Positions 49,800-63,022 are shown, numbered from the stretch's first letter. The stretch: DNA of 64,000 nucleotides from Mucor racemosus (GCA_027405735.1 JAPEHQ010000005.1:2356001-2420000); one strand, 5' to 3'. Notes: a model not told the origin generated them from the letters alone. Numbers and translations: made by a program.

Positions 49800-52344
49800 T
49801 TAGCGCTGTTTCAGTATCAATCTTTCATGAATGGTAATAGATTCATGTTGTAAAATTGGAAATTTGGACAACCTCACAAAAGTGAATTCGACTTTGATTG
49901 TTGATGAGTAAGTTTGTGGCAAGATTTTTATAGTAAGAGGATACGTGTGATTCATGTAAAGACTACCGGGAAACCAGATACGTTGCCAATTCTTATCACT
50001 TTGAGAAGAATTTAGAGTATATAGCCCTATAGGATGCATATTAGCATTTTTCCTCGGTAATATTATACAATCTCTTACCTATACGGTGAATATCATAGTT
50101 ATGTAACACTACTCTTTTAATTGATCCATCCTGGGTCAAGGAATCATTCCTTGACAAGATGATGATATTAGGAAAGGCATTTACAACCCTATTCTTTTTG
50201 TAAGAAATCCCATCATATTCGTACATGCCGTTGAATGAGCCATGCTTTACAACGTCTTTCGCAAAAAACTTAATGCCATAACTTGCACTAGAAAGTTGTG
50301 TATAACTTCCTTTTCCAAAGATTTGCTTCTTGTTACTAACCCAGTCCCCTAGAGATTTACAGGCCATTAGGTCTTCTTTATTAAAGAATATAGTAGGATT
50401 TTTCTGATATCCCTGTAAACATTTGAGCACAAAGCCTTGGAAATTGGCATTACTATAGTACTTGTAATATGAATTACAAGCAAATATATTCAGATCGTCA
50501 ATGATTATCAGTGCAGACACATTGTAATTGCTAAACAAGTCATCAGAAGCTAGAGACGATACTATGATTGTAGCAATATTCTTGATTGCAGATTTCAATC
50601 CTATTTCTAGAAGCATTCGTTGAGATACTTGCAAAGAGCAGTTGCAATCTTTGCAAATAGAAATCGATTCATACATGTCTAATTCATCACTAGAAAGCGT
50701 GCTTTTGTTTCGAAACTAAATACTTGCATAAGTGTCTTTTCAAGTGGTTCATTTGCTGCTACTTACCCAGTTGCTCATTGAGTTTTTCAAATTTGCACAA
50801 AAACAATAGTAACTGCTTACAGAAAATACTTCATAGCTGTGAGCAACACAACATTCATCTGAAACTTTCTCACCAGAAGCCAAATTCAGATTCTGGAGGT
50901 GATTCCACATAAAATTGCAGGTTGAATTGAACATGTCTTCTACACTTACTGTCTCTTCTTGCACAGTAAATGTTGATTTTTGCACAGCATTATTCGTCGA
51001 GGCCACTGCAACAACTTTGTTCAGAATAAATTTGACGCGGTTTTCATAGATATGGGCTTGAAGATAAAAAGAATTGGGTGGGAGTAGGTCTGTTTTATCT
51101 CTATTAATTTCCATCAACTTGAAATCTTCCACGTTATTTCCGTTCCATATCACTGGTGGCGATAGAGCATTTGCAATTTGAATCATTTTATACGGCTTCT
51201 GCATTGCGCCTTCACAAAGCTTCATTTCATCAAAGATGTTAATAATTTCATTTTCATCGTCTATAACATTTGCTTGTGACAAAGCATCCCTGACTAAGTT
51301 TTTGTAAAATAAATTGTTGTAATCATTATTAGTATACAATATTATATCCTGGATTCCTTCAGGTGAGTTTTTCACGACGCTGTATCTACTGAGTAAACTT
51401 TTAAACGATCCAAGGGCTTCGTGTATAGTTCTTTTAATGTCTGTATCATTTAAAATCTCTGCCATAAAAGTACCACATGTCCATCCTTTTAGAAACTCTT
51501 GCACTGCTTTGTATTCAAAAAAAGAAGAGTAATGTGAGAGCACTGCATCCAATGGGTCATTAGCTCTGCCCTCCTTATCCTACATATATTTTAAATAATT
51601 CAGTTTACAATTTGCAATTATATTATGGGGAAATTTTTAGCTTACAGCAATATAGATATAAGCTATATTCTTGACAATCTTTCCAATTAGCGTATGCACC
51701 CCGGGTTTGTTGTGTATTGTATTCTTTGGTCCATTACTAGTGATGTGGCTAGTGACCATATTTTTGACTTTGATATAAATCATTGTGTCGAAACTTGATG
51801 TGCAAATTGACTCATCATCCAGAATTGTGGGAGATAGCAGGAAATCGCCTGCAGCTAGTTTCTTGGATATTGCTATCAATTCTTTAGCGCTTTGCATTTG
51901 AAAGCATGTCAATTTCAAAAATGATTCATTGATATGACAGAAGAGATACTTTCTTTCTCTTTCAAATCTCCTGTTTGTATGATGGCCATCTTGTAGATAG
52001 TTTACTAATCTCTCTACAAAAGTGGAAAAAATCAAACAATTCCTATTTTCTGCAGTGGTGATCCATCCAGCTTCCAAAAATAACGAGCGTAAATCATTTT
52101 CATACTTTGTGTCAATCCATTCAACGGGTAAACAAAAGAGGATTTGGCTTTCATCAAATATAGTTCTATTATCTTGTATTAAATCATGCTTCAAATTTAT
52201 CATAAAATCAATAATCGATGATTGTATACATTTGTTTTCTTTTGTTTGTTGATTTTCATTTTGCGAAAGAATCTTAAAATATTCTGGAAACATATTTTTC
52301 ACAAGTATACCCAGTTGTTTGTTTACAATAGTGTCCACGCCGAT
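49800..52344 (-). CDS. degenerate Hsp70-like (actin-like ATPase fold) protein, probably frameshifted
   Basis: Exons 51637..52344, about 50749..51582 and about 50041..50691 join in phase (IAIDKEGRAN and MSNWFRNKS at the junctions; splice ends approximate). The block ILFCLPVEWIDTKYENDLRS with LFLEAGW matches the Hsp70-like/HSPA12-type proteins that are numerous in Mucoromycota. The phosphate loop expected after it (DxGGGTxD) is replaced by FCHINESFLKLT, so ATPase activity is doubtful. The frame stops at 50041, but the next frame (49800..50039) continues the family C-terminus: GLYTLNSSQSDK, WFPGSLYMNHTYPLTIKILP, then KVEFTFVRL. A 1-nt shift within GGAAAAATG near 50045 would explain the break. 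No N-terminal phosphate-1 motif or ATG is found; the frame opens behind a possible acceptor at 52345. It may be a decaying paralogue. Confidence 0.6.
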
Positions 52345-53979
52345 CTACACGTGTAGCATACATACTGTTTAGTTTTTCAATTCTTATAACTTTAATGAGG
52401 ATATATTCATACACGCTTTATTTCTTCCATTTCAATCAAACGGTTTGAACTTCGACATATCCGAAGATCTTTATATTCATTAATAGCTAGCATATAAATT
52501 GATATATTAAATTCGTTTAATGGATAAATGCAACTACGTTATCTCATCAATTTATGACTTACAAATGCATATAACCTGTTCATATTTGTAATAACTCAAT
52601 AGATCTTCCATGGAAAATATCTCAAAAAGGTCAAAAAGCAACTGCTTCTACACTACTTTCACAACGACGACAAGTCGTGTTACCAAGATTCAGGAACGCG
52701 TGTGTGTATATACTACGTGATTTAACAGCGAGTTCCATCATAACCTCAAGCAAAACATTATACAGTATCTGGTTTGCTGTCAAATTTCAAAACCATTCTT
52801 TCTTGAGCATTTTCTACACTATTTTTGATGAAAAAAATTTAAAAATGCATTTGTTTATATATCAATTAATCATACATCATAAATCTACGAAGGTTTTTTT
52901 TTTTCACATTTGCTCATATATTTGACATATTTCATACAATGAATTCAAAAAAAAATTTATTTAATATTTAGCAAACAGTTTTATACGTTTTGAATTATAC
53001 AATGTATTGAGAACTACTTTATAGCATATCTATTTTACTTCTTTCCTAAAGAAAAATTTAACCAAACTCTATTTATTCAAGAGTATAAATTATGCAACAT
53101 TTGTGGTAGGTTTATTAAAACCAAAAACTGTTATAACTAATTATGGAAGAGGTGAATGTTTTGCTGTGCAAAAGGATACACAATGTGTTTGTTATTTAAG
53201 AAAAAAAAAAACCTAGGTTTATATATACAAATGTACATACTTATTATCAGTTGCAGTAAATGTAAATAATCATAGGTGAGTCAATCATAATTGCTTAATC
53301 ATTTTTTACTCTAGATATGTATTGAGATTATGTTTTTTAATTTAAAATGCAATTGTGGAGTAAATACGATCTTTTTATAAGGGATTCCACACATGAAATC
53401 TGTTGATTATGTTGGTAATTTAGATCAAATATCTAAATATAATGGTAGTATCAAATCAAAGGGTTAAATTTATGGTTATGTTTCAGAAAAAAACTTGATG
53501 ATTTCCATCAAATCTTTAAATATGCATGAATAGCGTTACTGATATTATATGCGCGCTTGAATTATCGCGGGTCATTGCGATTTTTCATTTTGCCATCCAT
53601 TTGATAGCCTTTTTTTAATGTGATTTGGTATCGTAGCCCTAATTCAGCAAATAAACTTGGTTATATACTAATGCTTTCATCTTGTACATTGATTATAGTG
53701 TGTCCGTTGGTACAAATAATAAAGGTTTTTCGGGAATCAAATGCCGTAATATAGGACATTTAGTAAACAATGAGTGAAGATATACAGATTCATATGAAAA
53801 ACAGTAAACAAAAGATACAATATAGATTTCAGAAGCTAATCATTGATAAAAACAATATTTATTATTAATTTGGCTACATTTTAATGGCATAAAAAATCTT
53901 TGAAACTAATAAAATGAGCAAACAGTTCTTTTTTTAAAAAAAAATAATTTAATCATACAGCTTTCAATAAACAACCGTT
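52345..53979. other. gene-poor gap
   Basis: It would contain any missing 5' exon of the Hsp70-like gene. A candidate ATG (MEDLLSYYKYEQ, minus strand near 52610) is not convincing. No other feature is seen. Confidence 0.35.
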
Positions 53980-55563
53980 TCAAGCTTGAGCAACTTGAGC
54001 AACTGAGGGGAATGGATTGTCTTTACTTAAAACTAAAAACATCTTTTCATGAGACAAATAGCCCTTCATATAACCCTAATTTGATATTAATTACTAAATA
54101 ATAAATAATAAAATAGTAACCTTCAAATATTTACCTTATAAATCATGTTGGCCAACATCCATTCAGCTTCTTCGATTTCGACATTCATGCCTTCAAATTC
54201 TAGAGCCTTTTTAAATGTTTGAATAGGAATTCTAGTGTTGAGACCCAAGACAAGATATCTAATGTTTGTGACATATATATGATTAGTGTTTCATGTCAAA
54301 TCAAAAATAAAGTAAACCATACACTTTTCTGAATAACTGTCTGATAGCAATGCTCTCTGCCTTTTCAATTGCAAAATAAGTGCCTTGTCTAATTAGCAAT
54401 GATTCGAAATCACTTAAAACAACATTGAAAGTCTTAATATCACCCATTTTTATTGAAGTTGCTAATCCACTGTAAGTTCGGCGTGCTCTTGGAAACTGTT
54501 TAAACAATGCCTTTGTAGGTAAGATTCCTCGCATCAATCTAACAGGTAATAATGTTTGTAAAATAAGCCTATAGATATATACGTTAATATGAGGTCCAAT
54601 GCTTTCAATTATTTATCTCACTCTTTGTTTTTGATATGTTGGTTGGTACATTCTTTGAAAGCTAAATCCAATTCATGCTCGGCTTTTACGTAATCCTCTT
54701 CCAAGAAGTAAAGTCTACCAAGATAATATCTAAATGTAACTCTATCACTCTTTGAGAATTGTTCGATTGATGGCATATCGGCAGCTTTCACAGCTTTGAG
54801 AACATTTTTGCATAAGTTTTGCTGCTTTAACTATCAACATATGAGTGTTAAAACAGGCAATAAATTTACAGTAATCCATATGATAATTACCTTGAAATAA
54901 ATTCTGAATAAAATACCAATCATGCAGTAAGTACCATACTTTTTGGAAGAATTTAATACACCTCGGTCAGTGATACAATATGTGAATGATTTACTAATGA
55001 CATTGGCTGCTTCTTCCAATTTCTTTCGTTGTCCTTCAATGGCCATATCCGCTTCATCGTCAGCTTTAGAAGCAATGATACGTAAATCATTATTGATAAT
55101 ATATAATGCAGGTAAACACCAACGAGTCATGTTGGACATTCCTCTTTGAAAGGCTCTATATATATAACGTTTAAAAAAAAATTGCTTCTGTTGGTTTTTC
55201 TTATATCAATACTTTACTGAACAAGCTCTTTCTGTGTCTCAAATGCTTCATCATAATCTCCTGCATCTATGTGAACAAGTGTTTTTAAATGGTTTGATGC
55301 TACTTCGTTCCAAGGAGCTTCTAATCTATTTTTACAAGTACTATCAATTTGGTGAAACTGATATAAATAAAAAAAAAAATAAAAAATAAAAAAAATTGTT
55401 AATTCATGTATCTGGCATGTAAATAATCCAAACGTACCTCAACATTCTGATTCAAGAGCACGTTAACATGACTATGATTAAGCGACAATAAAAATGAAGT
55501 TTGTTTTCCGTTTTCATTGCCAATGTATAAATTAAGCTTATTGATATATGTATTCAAGTTCAT
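53980..55563 (-). CDS. PCI-domain protein, PCID2/Thp1 (Csn12-like) family
   Basis: Seven exons (55438..55563, 55218..55357, 54891..55155, 54622..54830, 54323..54568, 54135..54258, 53980..54075) give 401 aa, almost the length of human PCID2. Helical repeats in the first 250 residues (RYYLGRLYFLEEDYVKAEHE, LLPVRLMRGILPTKALFKQF) lead into the winged-helix PCI part (IRQLFRKVYLVLGLNTRIPI, EAEWMLANMIYKGYMKGYLS, then SKDNPFPSV). In the TREX-2 complex the Thp1/PCID2 subunit, with Sac3 and Dss1/Sem1, couples transcription to mRNA export at the nuclear pore. Csn12 is a close paralogue, so the exact assignment is open. It is divergent from CLP1 with 148 bp between start codons. Confidence 0.92.
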
Positions 55564-55711
55564 GGTGACAGAATCGAATACAGGTCCAGGAAAAAAAACT
55601 GGTCGTGCTTTATATTACTTTACTACGACTTCCTGTGACTATGTAACCTGCCTTCAAAGACCTTGAAAACCTGTGCTTCTTTGTGCTCTTTCGCCAATCG
55701 ATTCAAATAAT
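55564..55711. promoter_or_regulatory. 148 bp bidirectional promoter, PCID2/CLP1
   Basis: The two start codons are only 148 bp apart, so both promoters must lie here or overlap the 5' ends. The sequence is more GC-balanced than other gaps. No specific motif is recognised. Confidence 0.55.
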
Positions 55712-57211
55712 ATGCAAGACAAGGTTTGTAAAGTAAATAGATCATTGATCCATCGACTAACAGCATAAACAGCAAGATACAGAACTGTCGCGTGAAATTA
55801 CATTGGATCCCGATCATGAATTTCGTTTTGAGGTCGAATTCAACAACAAAGTTCAAATAAAATTAGCTAAAGGTACCGCAGAAATTTTTGGTACCGAGTT
55901 GGCTGTTGGCATTACATACACATTTACAGGCAGAAAAGCAGCTGTATACACATGGCACGGATGTACATTGGAAGTAAAAGGCACATTTTTAGTTGAATAC
56001 ACAGCAAATGAGACACCCATGACAAGTTATTTAAATACACATTTAGCATTAGAACAGTTGCGACAAAAAGCCAAAGATGAAATGAATTTAGGACCTCGTG
56101 TGCTAGTTATTGGGCCTCACGATGTTGGAAAGACTTCATTATGTAAAATTTTAGTTAGTTATTCATTGCGACAAGGAGGAAATCCGATCTATGTATCTCT
56201 TGATACAACAGAAGGATCTATCACCATGCCCGGTACCGTTACAGCCACTTGCATTAGTAACATCATTGATGTTGAAGAAGGATTTGGGTCATCAGCTACT
56301 ACAGCCGCATCGATGGGATCCTCTACCATGCCGTTGGCGTATTATTATGGATTTGAAGATCCTAGTGAAAATGTTAAATTGTATAAATTGGTGACATCTC
56401 GTCTTTCAGAGGCTATCACAAGTAGAATGGCTGTGGATGAAGAGTGCCGTAACTCTGGATTTATCATCGATACCGCAGGTTTGATAGATCAGGTTGGCTA
56501 TGATATTATTCAACATGTTATTGAGGATTTTTCTGGTAAATTCAACACGACAAAGCAAACTAAAACCATGTAACTCACCTTATACTCCTTCTTCTTCTTT
56601 TTTTTTTTTATTAGTAAATGTACTGATTGTGTTGGGTCATGAGCGTCTTTACAGCGATATGAATCGCATGTTTAGTAATAAAAATGTTTCTGTTGTCAAA
56701 TTATCCAAGTCTGGTGGTGTTGTTGAACGTGATAGACAGTTTAAAACTCGCCTTCAAAGAACTAAAATTCACGAATACTTTTACGGTACACCTAAATGTG
56801 AGTTATCACCATACAGCATGCTTGTTAATTATGATGATATCAAGATTTGGCGAGTAGGAGATGTCATTGCTCCATCGAGTGCTTTGCCGTTAGGAATGGA
56901 GGGATCTTCGAATGAAACACAAGTAGTTAAGGTAGATAACTACGATATGTGCTTGCATTCTATATTGGCTATTTTAAATGCGGATCAAGATGAGCATGAA
57001 AATAAATTGCTAGAAAGCAATGTCGCAGGTTTTGTATATGTGTAAGTTTAATATATCAAATTTGATAATTGGAAATGATGATTTATTATCTATACTTATT
57101 AGGTCGGACGTGGATGATGAGAAACGAAAAGTTACCATTTTGTCTCCCTCACCTGGTAGATTACCAAAGAAACATATTTTGATGGGTTCATTCAAGTGGA
57201 TGGAATCTTAA
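55712..57211 (+). CDS. CLP1: mRNA cleavage/polyadenylation factor CLP1
   Basis: Four exons (55712..55723, 55764..56535, 56615..57041, 57103..57211) give 439 aa. The N-terminal beta domain (LDPDHEFRFEVEFNNKVQIK, GTAEIFGTELA) is followed by the Walker A loop GPHDVGKTS at 121-129, VSLDTTEGS, FIIDTAGLIDQVGY and the C-terminal domain ending GSFKWMES, all typical of Clp1. It bridges cleavage factor IA to Pcf11 in pre-mRNA 3' processing; fungal Clp1 binds ATP. The start is the weakest part: ATG CAA GAC AAG, then a 40-nt intron (GTTTGT...CTAACAG), is the best in-phase solution; a 31-nt alternative donor is also possible. The body of the protein is certain. Confidence 0.94.
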
Positions 57212-59320
57212 TTTTTTGTTTCTTTTGCTTTTTAACATATAAAATTAGTTCAATATTTATATTGTCTTCAAGTATGTTTGATTAAAACGATGTACAGTCC
57301 AGATATTTTGATATACATAGATTAAATAAAGAATATAGTAGCTTTGAATACTACACTTTTGCCCAAGAGTTGCCTTCATCATATCACATAATGTTACATA
57401 AAAATGGTAAATGCTCTCTTTTTTTAACCATGATGCATACAAATCTCAAAATTCCTAAGATCAAAATACATCAAATCGAGATTAAAATTCGTAAACGCGA
57501 ATTCTTGGACATCTATAGTATCCAGATGTGCAAAAATAACTAAACGGCCGGTCGCTTTCATTAATCAAATAAGCAGAAATAGATCATTTTTATGCTTACC
57601 TCTTAATACCATCATGCGCGCAAAATATGTTGCTTTATTTTGCACTAGACTATTTAATTTTAACTGCATTTTTGATGAAAGAATGACACATTACATCATT
57701 TAAAATGATGCAGATGAGGAGGCAAATTGTCGAAATTGACGGGTATCATATCATCCGGCCAATAATATTATTAAAGAAAATCGAACCCTACTTTACGCAT
57801 ATCAAGTGTCTCACCTTACCTTATCTACGGTATCTCTGCTGTAAAGCGTGACACACAGCTTTCTAGCAAAAAAAAGTGGCCATTCTACTATTACGAATTA
57901 AACAGCAAATTAATAAATGCTAAACATTATATCTTAAATACAATCATAGTTTTAGGATATATTTTGAAAACTTTAACTCATTTGGATCAATATTCATTGA
58001 ATACGAGCATTTTTCCATTTGCTTCATATTTTTTAAGCAGAAGAAGAGATGGTTTCAGTCAAAAACGTGTGCTCTATTCCTTTAAAAACAATATTTAACT
58101 AGTAAAATCAAGATATGTTATTCATTGGTTCACTGTGCATTAAGTGAACCTTCATAATTTGATTTCGAATCATTCTTTGATTTTATAAGAATGTGCAAAA
58201 AACATCTGAAACAACCCATACAAAATAGTTTAAAAATGTGCCCGTTCGTTTCCATTTCTCCAGTTTTACAGCAACTCGAAGAGACTGAAGATTTGAAATT
58301 ATGTGGATTAACACATTAGAAGTATCTATATACCGTTGGAATGAAAGCTCATTTGGACCCATCATATCCAGCAGGAACTGGTGGTGAGCTCATTGAATTT
58401 AGTTGATGTAATTGATGTATTATTTTTAGCGAGGGGTCAAACCCAACAGTGAAGCAATAGTTCAGGAACCAAAATTCAAGTCAATTAAACATCAACGGAA
58501 CCACGGTTCCAGCATGATATTACAGCATGATATCACAGCATGGCATTAAAGCATGTTATTCCACCATCATGCCACATTAGTATAATAATAGATAACACCT
58601 ATAATCCTTATCACATCATCATTTCCCTCAAAACAGTAAAATTCACCTGTTTTGTAGAGACTTTCATGAGATATAAAACAAATTTAAAATATGTACCCAA
58701 AGACAATAATAAAAAACGCTTCAATTGAGTACAATAAAAAACGCATGCTAAAAATATGAAATACATTTTTGAACCACACATGTTGTGTGAACGATAGCAC
58801 GCTTGATTACGGAGCAATAACTAATTTACACAAATGACATACAGTACAGTATATATCAAAAAAAGTTTCTATATCTAAATCAATAAATTATAATAAACAA
58901 AGATATCACCTTAGTTAACTACTACATCTACAGTATATATCGTAGTTGCACTATCAGTATAAAAAAATATTCAAGCATATATATATAACTTACTTCTTAA
59001 TTCGAAGTTACATAAAATAAATATAGCAATAATAACCAATCATTTCTCAAAAAGTCGATATTATCACCTTTGACATACGATCCCTCATGGCCAATGCTCT
59101 TCATAATTTACCTCTTAAATATTAAATCAAGAGCAATTTACTTAAAACCAGAAGATTACTAAATATAGATCTATCCAAGTATGATAATATCCAAGTTCTC
59201 CAAATCATTATAAATATTTTCATACTGTACGCTGTACGTATAGTCTCTCTATTAATACACTGTTATGGCATCGCCATAACAGCTCGCTTTTGCAATCCTT
59301 TTAATGAGTGTATTATAACA
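57212..59320. other. gene-poor gap
   Basis: No coding frame is convincing. The last ~57 bp (59264-59320) form the left inverted-repeat end of the element that follows. Confidence 0.45.
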
Positions 59321-61124
59321 CTACGGTTGACCTGTGCTGCACAAGATGATTTCGTTGTGCCTAGATGGCGTGCACACTATAGCCTGAGCTGTTGTGTCCA
59401 CTGAATATGCTTAAAAAGATAACAAGCTATATATGGGCACAACAAAAGAAACTGCACACGAACGCAACGCTAAGCCTGTATGTGCAGAATTATAGATTAT
59501 CCCCATGTGCATGACGACATTAATTCCATGTGTGCATAATAGGTAGCGAGTGATGTGAACTACTGGCAGTCTTCACACATCAAATTGAATTAGTAATGAA
59601 TAACATAAATCTGGTGTGAGAACCAAGATCATGAAATATAGAAACTTAACTATAATTTAAAATCACAAACAACAATTATAGATAATTGTATAACCTGAAT
59701 TAGTAATTGCTGATCCCTTTTCCCATCAGCTTTAAAACCAAGAAGATCAAATTACTGCATTAGCAATTTGAATGAGATATTTAATATAAATACCACAATG
59801 ATCCATCGTTTAGATGAATCGTTGTTGCTTTACTTTATACCTTCAATAAACTTAGAAGAGTTATAATTGTATTTCCTATCGCTTTTTATAATTACGTTTT
59901 TGTAGTAGCGAGTTCTAGCTTTTCATTGATGAATAGATATAAATACCATTATTGCCTTCGATTTGATCTGGTGGTATTCACGAAATACGTCCAAAAATAC
60001 AATAGTAAGTTATGATATTTGATCTTACTACAATGCAGTTAAATGAAAATATCAGCCTCTAATATAACGACTGTTACCTATATTAAAAACATTAGTCCCT
60101 TATGTTAGCATGCGTATTCAGATAAAAGAAAAGAATACCAGCTTGAAAGTCTAATATTCCTTATCAAACAGTGAATAATATCCTTGGAATATGAAAACAA
60201 AAAGAGAGAAACAACACACGCAGAAAAGAATTTTCACGGCTTTACACTATTTAGTGCATTTAAATCCCTGCTAAATTGCACATTTCAGCCAATGTAAAAG
60301 CAGCATTACAGCGCATCAACCCATTAAACTAAACAAAATAGGCAATAACTGTTATCATAGAAACATGCATTTTCTACCAGAAAAACCGGCTGTTATATCA
60401 TAGATTCATTAAAAAATTGCAAACGCAAGCCCGTAGAGCAACGCCTTAATTGAGCATAGCAAGATTGAATGGCTAAGTCTCTTATACTATGATATATGTT
60501 TACGTTTTAAATAAAAATGTGGTTTCTTTTTACTTTTTCTATATTTAACCATGTACTGTCTGAAAATTCAGACTTTGTAGCGGACATTTTCGGGGCTCAT
60601 TTTTATCCTTACCATCATTCATGATTTTGATCAAAAAACAGAAAAATCAAATTTTGATACCAAAATCAATGTCTGAATATACTACATTGTGAGAGAAAAG
60701 TGTAGCCATGACTAATACAAATTTTATAAAAGCTTAATATTAAATGTTAAGTAATGAAACTTAGCATTTTTGGTCCAAAAACTGTTTTTTGGTTAAAGAA
60801 TTTCCCTGTAGTATTTTACAATAAAAATGTTTGTTATTTTGTATTGAGCAAATAGAGCGCTAAATTCTGTATATGTGTATATTTTTTTTTTTATAATTGG
60901 TAGTATAATTCACGCTAGATTTGCAAAATCTGAAAAAAAAAAATTGAAAAATGTCAAAATTGATGATCTGGACAAGAATAATTTTCGGAATTAATATTCC
61001 GCTTATAAGCCTTGTAAGTCTTAAAAACAAGAGATTTTATAATACTAGAGAATTTTTTCAAGAATTTACGATGCTTCACCCACTTGATTGAAGCTTATTA
61101 CTACTACTGTAAATATTTATACAT
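59264..61124 (-). mobile_element. ~1.9 kb repeat element, copy B (inverted to copy A)
   Basis: 59321-61124 is the reverse complement of 15765-17805 with indels. Its left end at 59264-59320 (GCTTTTGCAATCCTTTTAAT) is the imperfect inverse of an internal block at 60395-60462, so a ~1.2 kb unit inside it is framed by ~55 bp inverted repeats. That looks like a DNA transposon end. No transposase frame is seen. Confidence 0.75.
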
Positions 61125-61195
61125 GTTAATATTATGTGGTAGTGTGTTTGATGATAATATAGTTTTTATAACTATTGCGCTAAAGGTAATTTACA

Positions 61196-61450
61196 TTGAG
61201 TTTTAGTCTTACCTCCAATATCATAAACCATAAACATAAACATAAACATAAACATAAAGATGACCATCACTGGAACCTATTGCCGCCTTTTTACCCTCTT
61301 TGTCCCAAACCAATTTATTCAATATTTCACCAGAACCAACTTATTAAGTACTTACAAATAGTTTCTTGGTATTTGCATCCAAATTTCATAAATTAAATTG
61401 ACTGATTCCATCTACAGTAGTAATATCAAACGTATCATCAGCTCGCCTTA
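61196..61450 (-). pseudogene. dynein intermediate chain WD40 fragment
   Basis: Reading the minus strand from about 61430 gives VDGISQFNL-stop-NLDANTKKLF, then a short intron-like break, then ILNKLVWDKEGKKAAIGSSD and GHLYVY. This matches the last WD repeat of cytoplasmic dynein intermediate chains (VDGxGxxDLWNLN ... WDxxGKKAAxGSSDG ... YVYDIG). The Trp of LWNL is a TGA stop. The YVY codons have expanded into a (TTTATG)n run (CATAAA on the plus strand, 61222-61258) before YDIGG and a GTAAGA donor-like site. No upstream WD repeats are present, so this is a decayed copy of a gene located elsewhere. Confidence 0.65.
61222..61258. repeat. (CATAAA)n hexamer repeat
   Basis: About six tandem units inside the dynein-like fragment. 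Being 6 bp units, they preserve the frame and would add alternating Val-Tyr residues. Confidence 0.8.
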
Positions 61451-62718
61451 TGATAAATGTCAATCAAAAATCAGAAACATCCCATTGCCATTGTTATAAG
61501 CTATGAAAAGCTTGATTTTTAATAATACAACAATTAAATAAAAGACAAAATGAGACTAATCGCGTATGGTGAGTATTCAACATCTAGTTGAGTTTAATGA
61601 AAAATACTTTTGAATCCTTTTGAAAATCCTGAAGCAAACACAACATATTGGTCCTGTAATTTCTATCCATCAAAATGTTGCGATTTCCATCACGCAATTA
61701 ATGCACCTTTTATCATTTTTGACCTCGTTTTAGATTGAGTATCAGTTTTTTACTAGTTGTATTTTCTCTGATTCATTAATACAGTATATATTCGGTCATA
61801 TTGAACGATAGTGTATTAGATTACAATTTACTAGTATGCTGTTGGTAGGTTTTTATTATTACTTTAAAAACTTGATTCTATTACTATTATTATTACCACT
61901 GATTATAATTGTCAAACTGATTGATTCATACAGTATATCATATTATTATTTCGCATTGGTAGAGATTATACAATTGATACTTCCATTTAACACTGGTGAA
62001 TTGGAAAGTTGGTGTCTGTCTTTAATTCGATGAATAATGCGTACTTTGGTTTTCCAGTACAATTTATAATTCTAGGTGTTTCTACTCCTAAAAACTGAAT
62101 TTCCAAATGCAACTGCATTTGTTGAATATCACTTGAGTTTCTTCTCTGCGTTGTAGCTCATGTTATGCTAACTCCTATTTTGGCAAATATTACTTTAAAT
62201 TCATCCACATTCAATTTTTGTGTTATACAGCTTAATATCAATGTACTTACGTTGAGTTTTGTTTATATCTCCATCAAAAATTGGCATTTTTTCCAGATGG
62301 TTTCTATTACCAATTTTTGGAAAGCTCTATTATCATTTCCAAAAAAGAAAAAATACACCTTTATTTACCGCATTTCCCAAAATAGTGAAAAACTGACAAA
62401 TACATGTTTGCATATATGGGGATTAAAATTGTAGACGAAAGGAGAGTGACAAGCTTAACGGGTAGCGCATGCGCTACAAATTGATTGCGACACACATATT
62501 CGTGAGTTCAAACCTGCCAGAGGTGAAGCCTTTTGGTATTAGGATATGATTTTCGAAAGAGAATCTCCGACGACCCTTGATTCTCATCGAACATGATCCT
62601 CCTTTTTTTCTTCTCTTAGTAAGTTTTGCATATGTCTAGCAAATTTTTCTTTTTCATTAATGCATATGGTATGCATACTAGTAAATTTGGCTGGCAAACT
62701 CCGGCTTGACACCAATAC
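61451..62718. other. gene-poor gap with a tRNA-like segment
   Basis: Mostly AT-rich. The segment 62452-62522 has tRNA-promoter-like boxes (separate entry). The frames at 61836-62434 are hydrophobic or random and not convincing. Confidence 0.4.
62452..62522 (+). repeat. tRNA-like segment, possible SINE head
   Basis: GGGTAGCGCATGCGCTAC resembles a tRNA A box and GTTCAAACC fits the B-box consensus GWTCRANNC, about 45 bp apart. The stems do not pair well enough for a functional tRNA. It could be a decayed tRNA or the head of a tRNA-derived SINE. Confidence 0.3.
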
Positions 62719-62862
62719 TATCAGCATCCATGGGTCATCGCACGTTCAGCCAGTTTGAGCAACAAGTCGGTTACCTGCTACTTACACCTACTAAGATCAG
62801 CAAGCCCATTAGTTCTTCTCAACGAATATGAATCCGAATGACGTCCCGTTGCAATGGCAAGT
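62719..62862 (+). repeat. dispersed repeat module b, copy 2
   Basis: Matches 31317-31470. Here module b comes before module a, 47 bp apart. Confidence 0.65.
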
Positions 62863-62909
62863 ACTTCTAGAGCTGATCCGCATAATTGCAAAAGGTTTAG
62901 CCTTGCCGC

Positions 62910-63022
62910 ATATTTTCAGGTTTGATGAATAATACTTAAAAAAGAATACAATTAAAAGAGGATGAGTAATGAATCAGTTCTTCAATTGTATAATAAAAAC
63001 AAGATATCGTTTATTTAGATAT
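62910..63022 (+). repeat. dispersed repeat module a, copy 2
   Basis: Matches 30695-30810 with few changes, same orientation. Confidence 0.75.
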
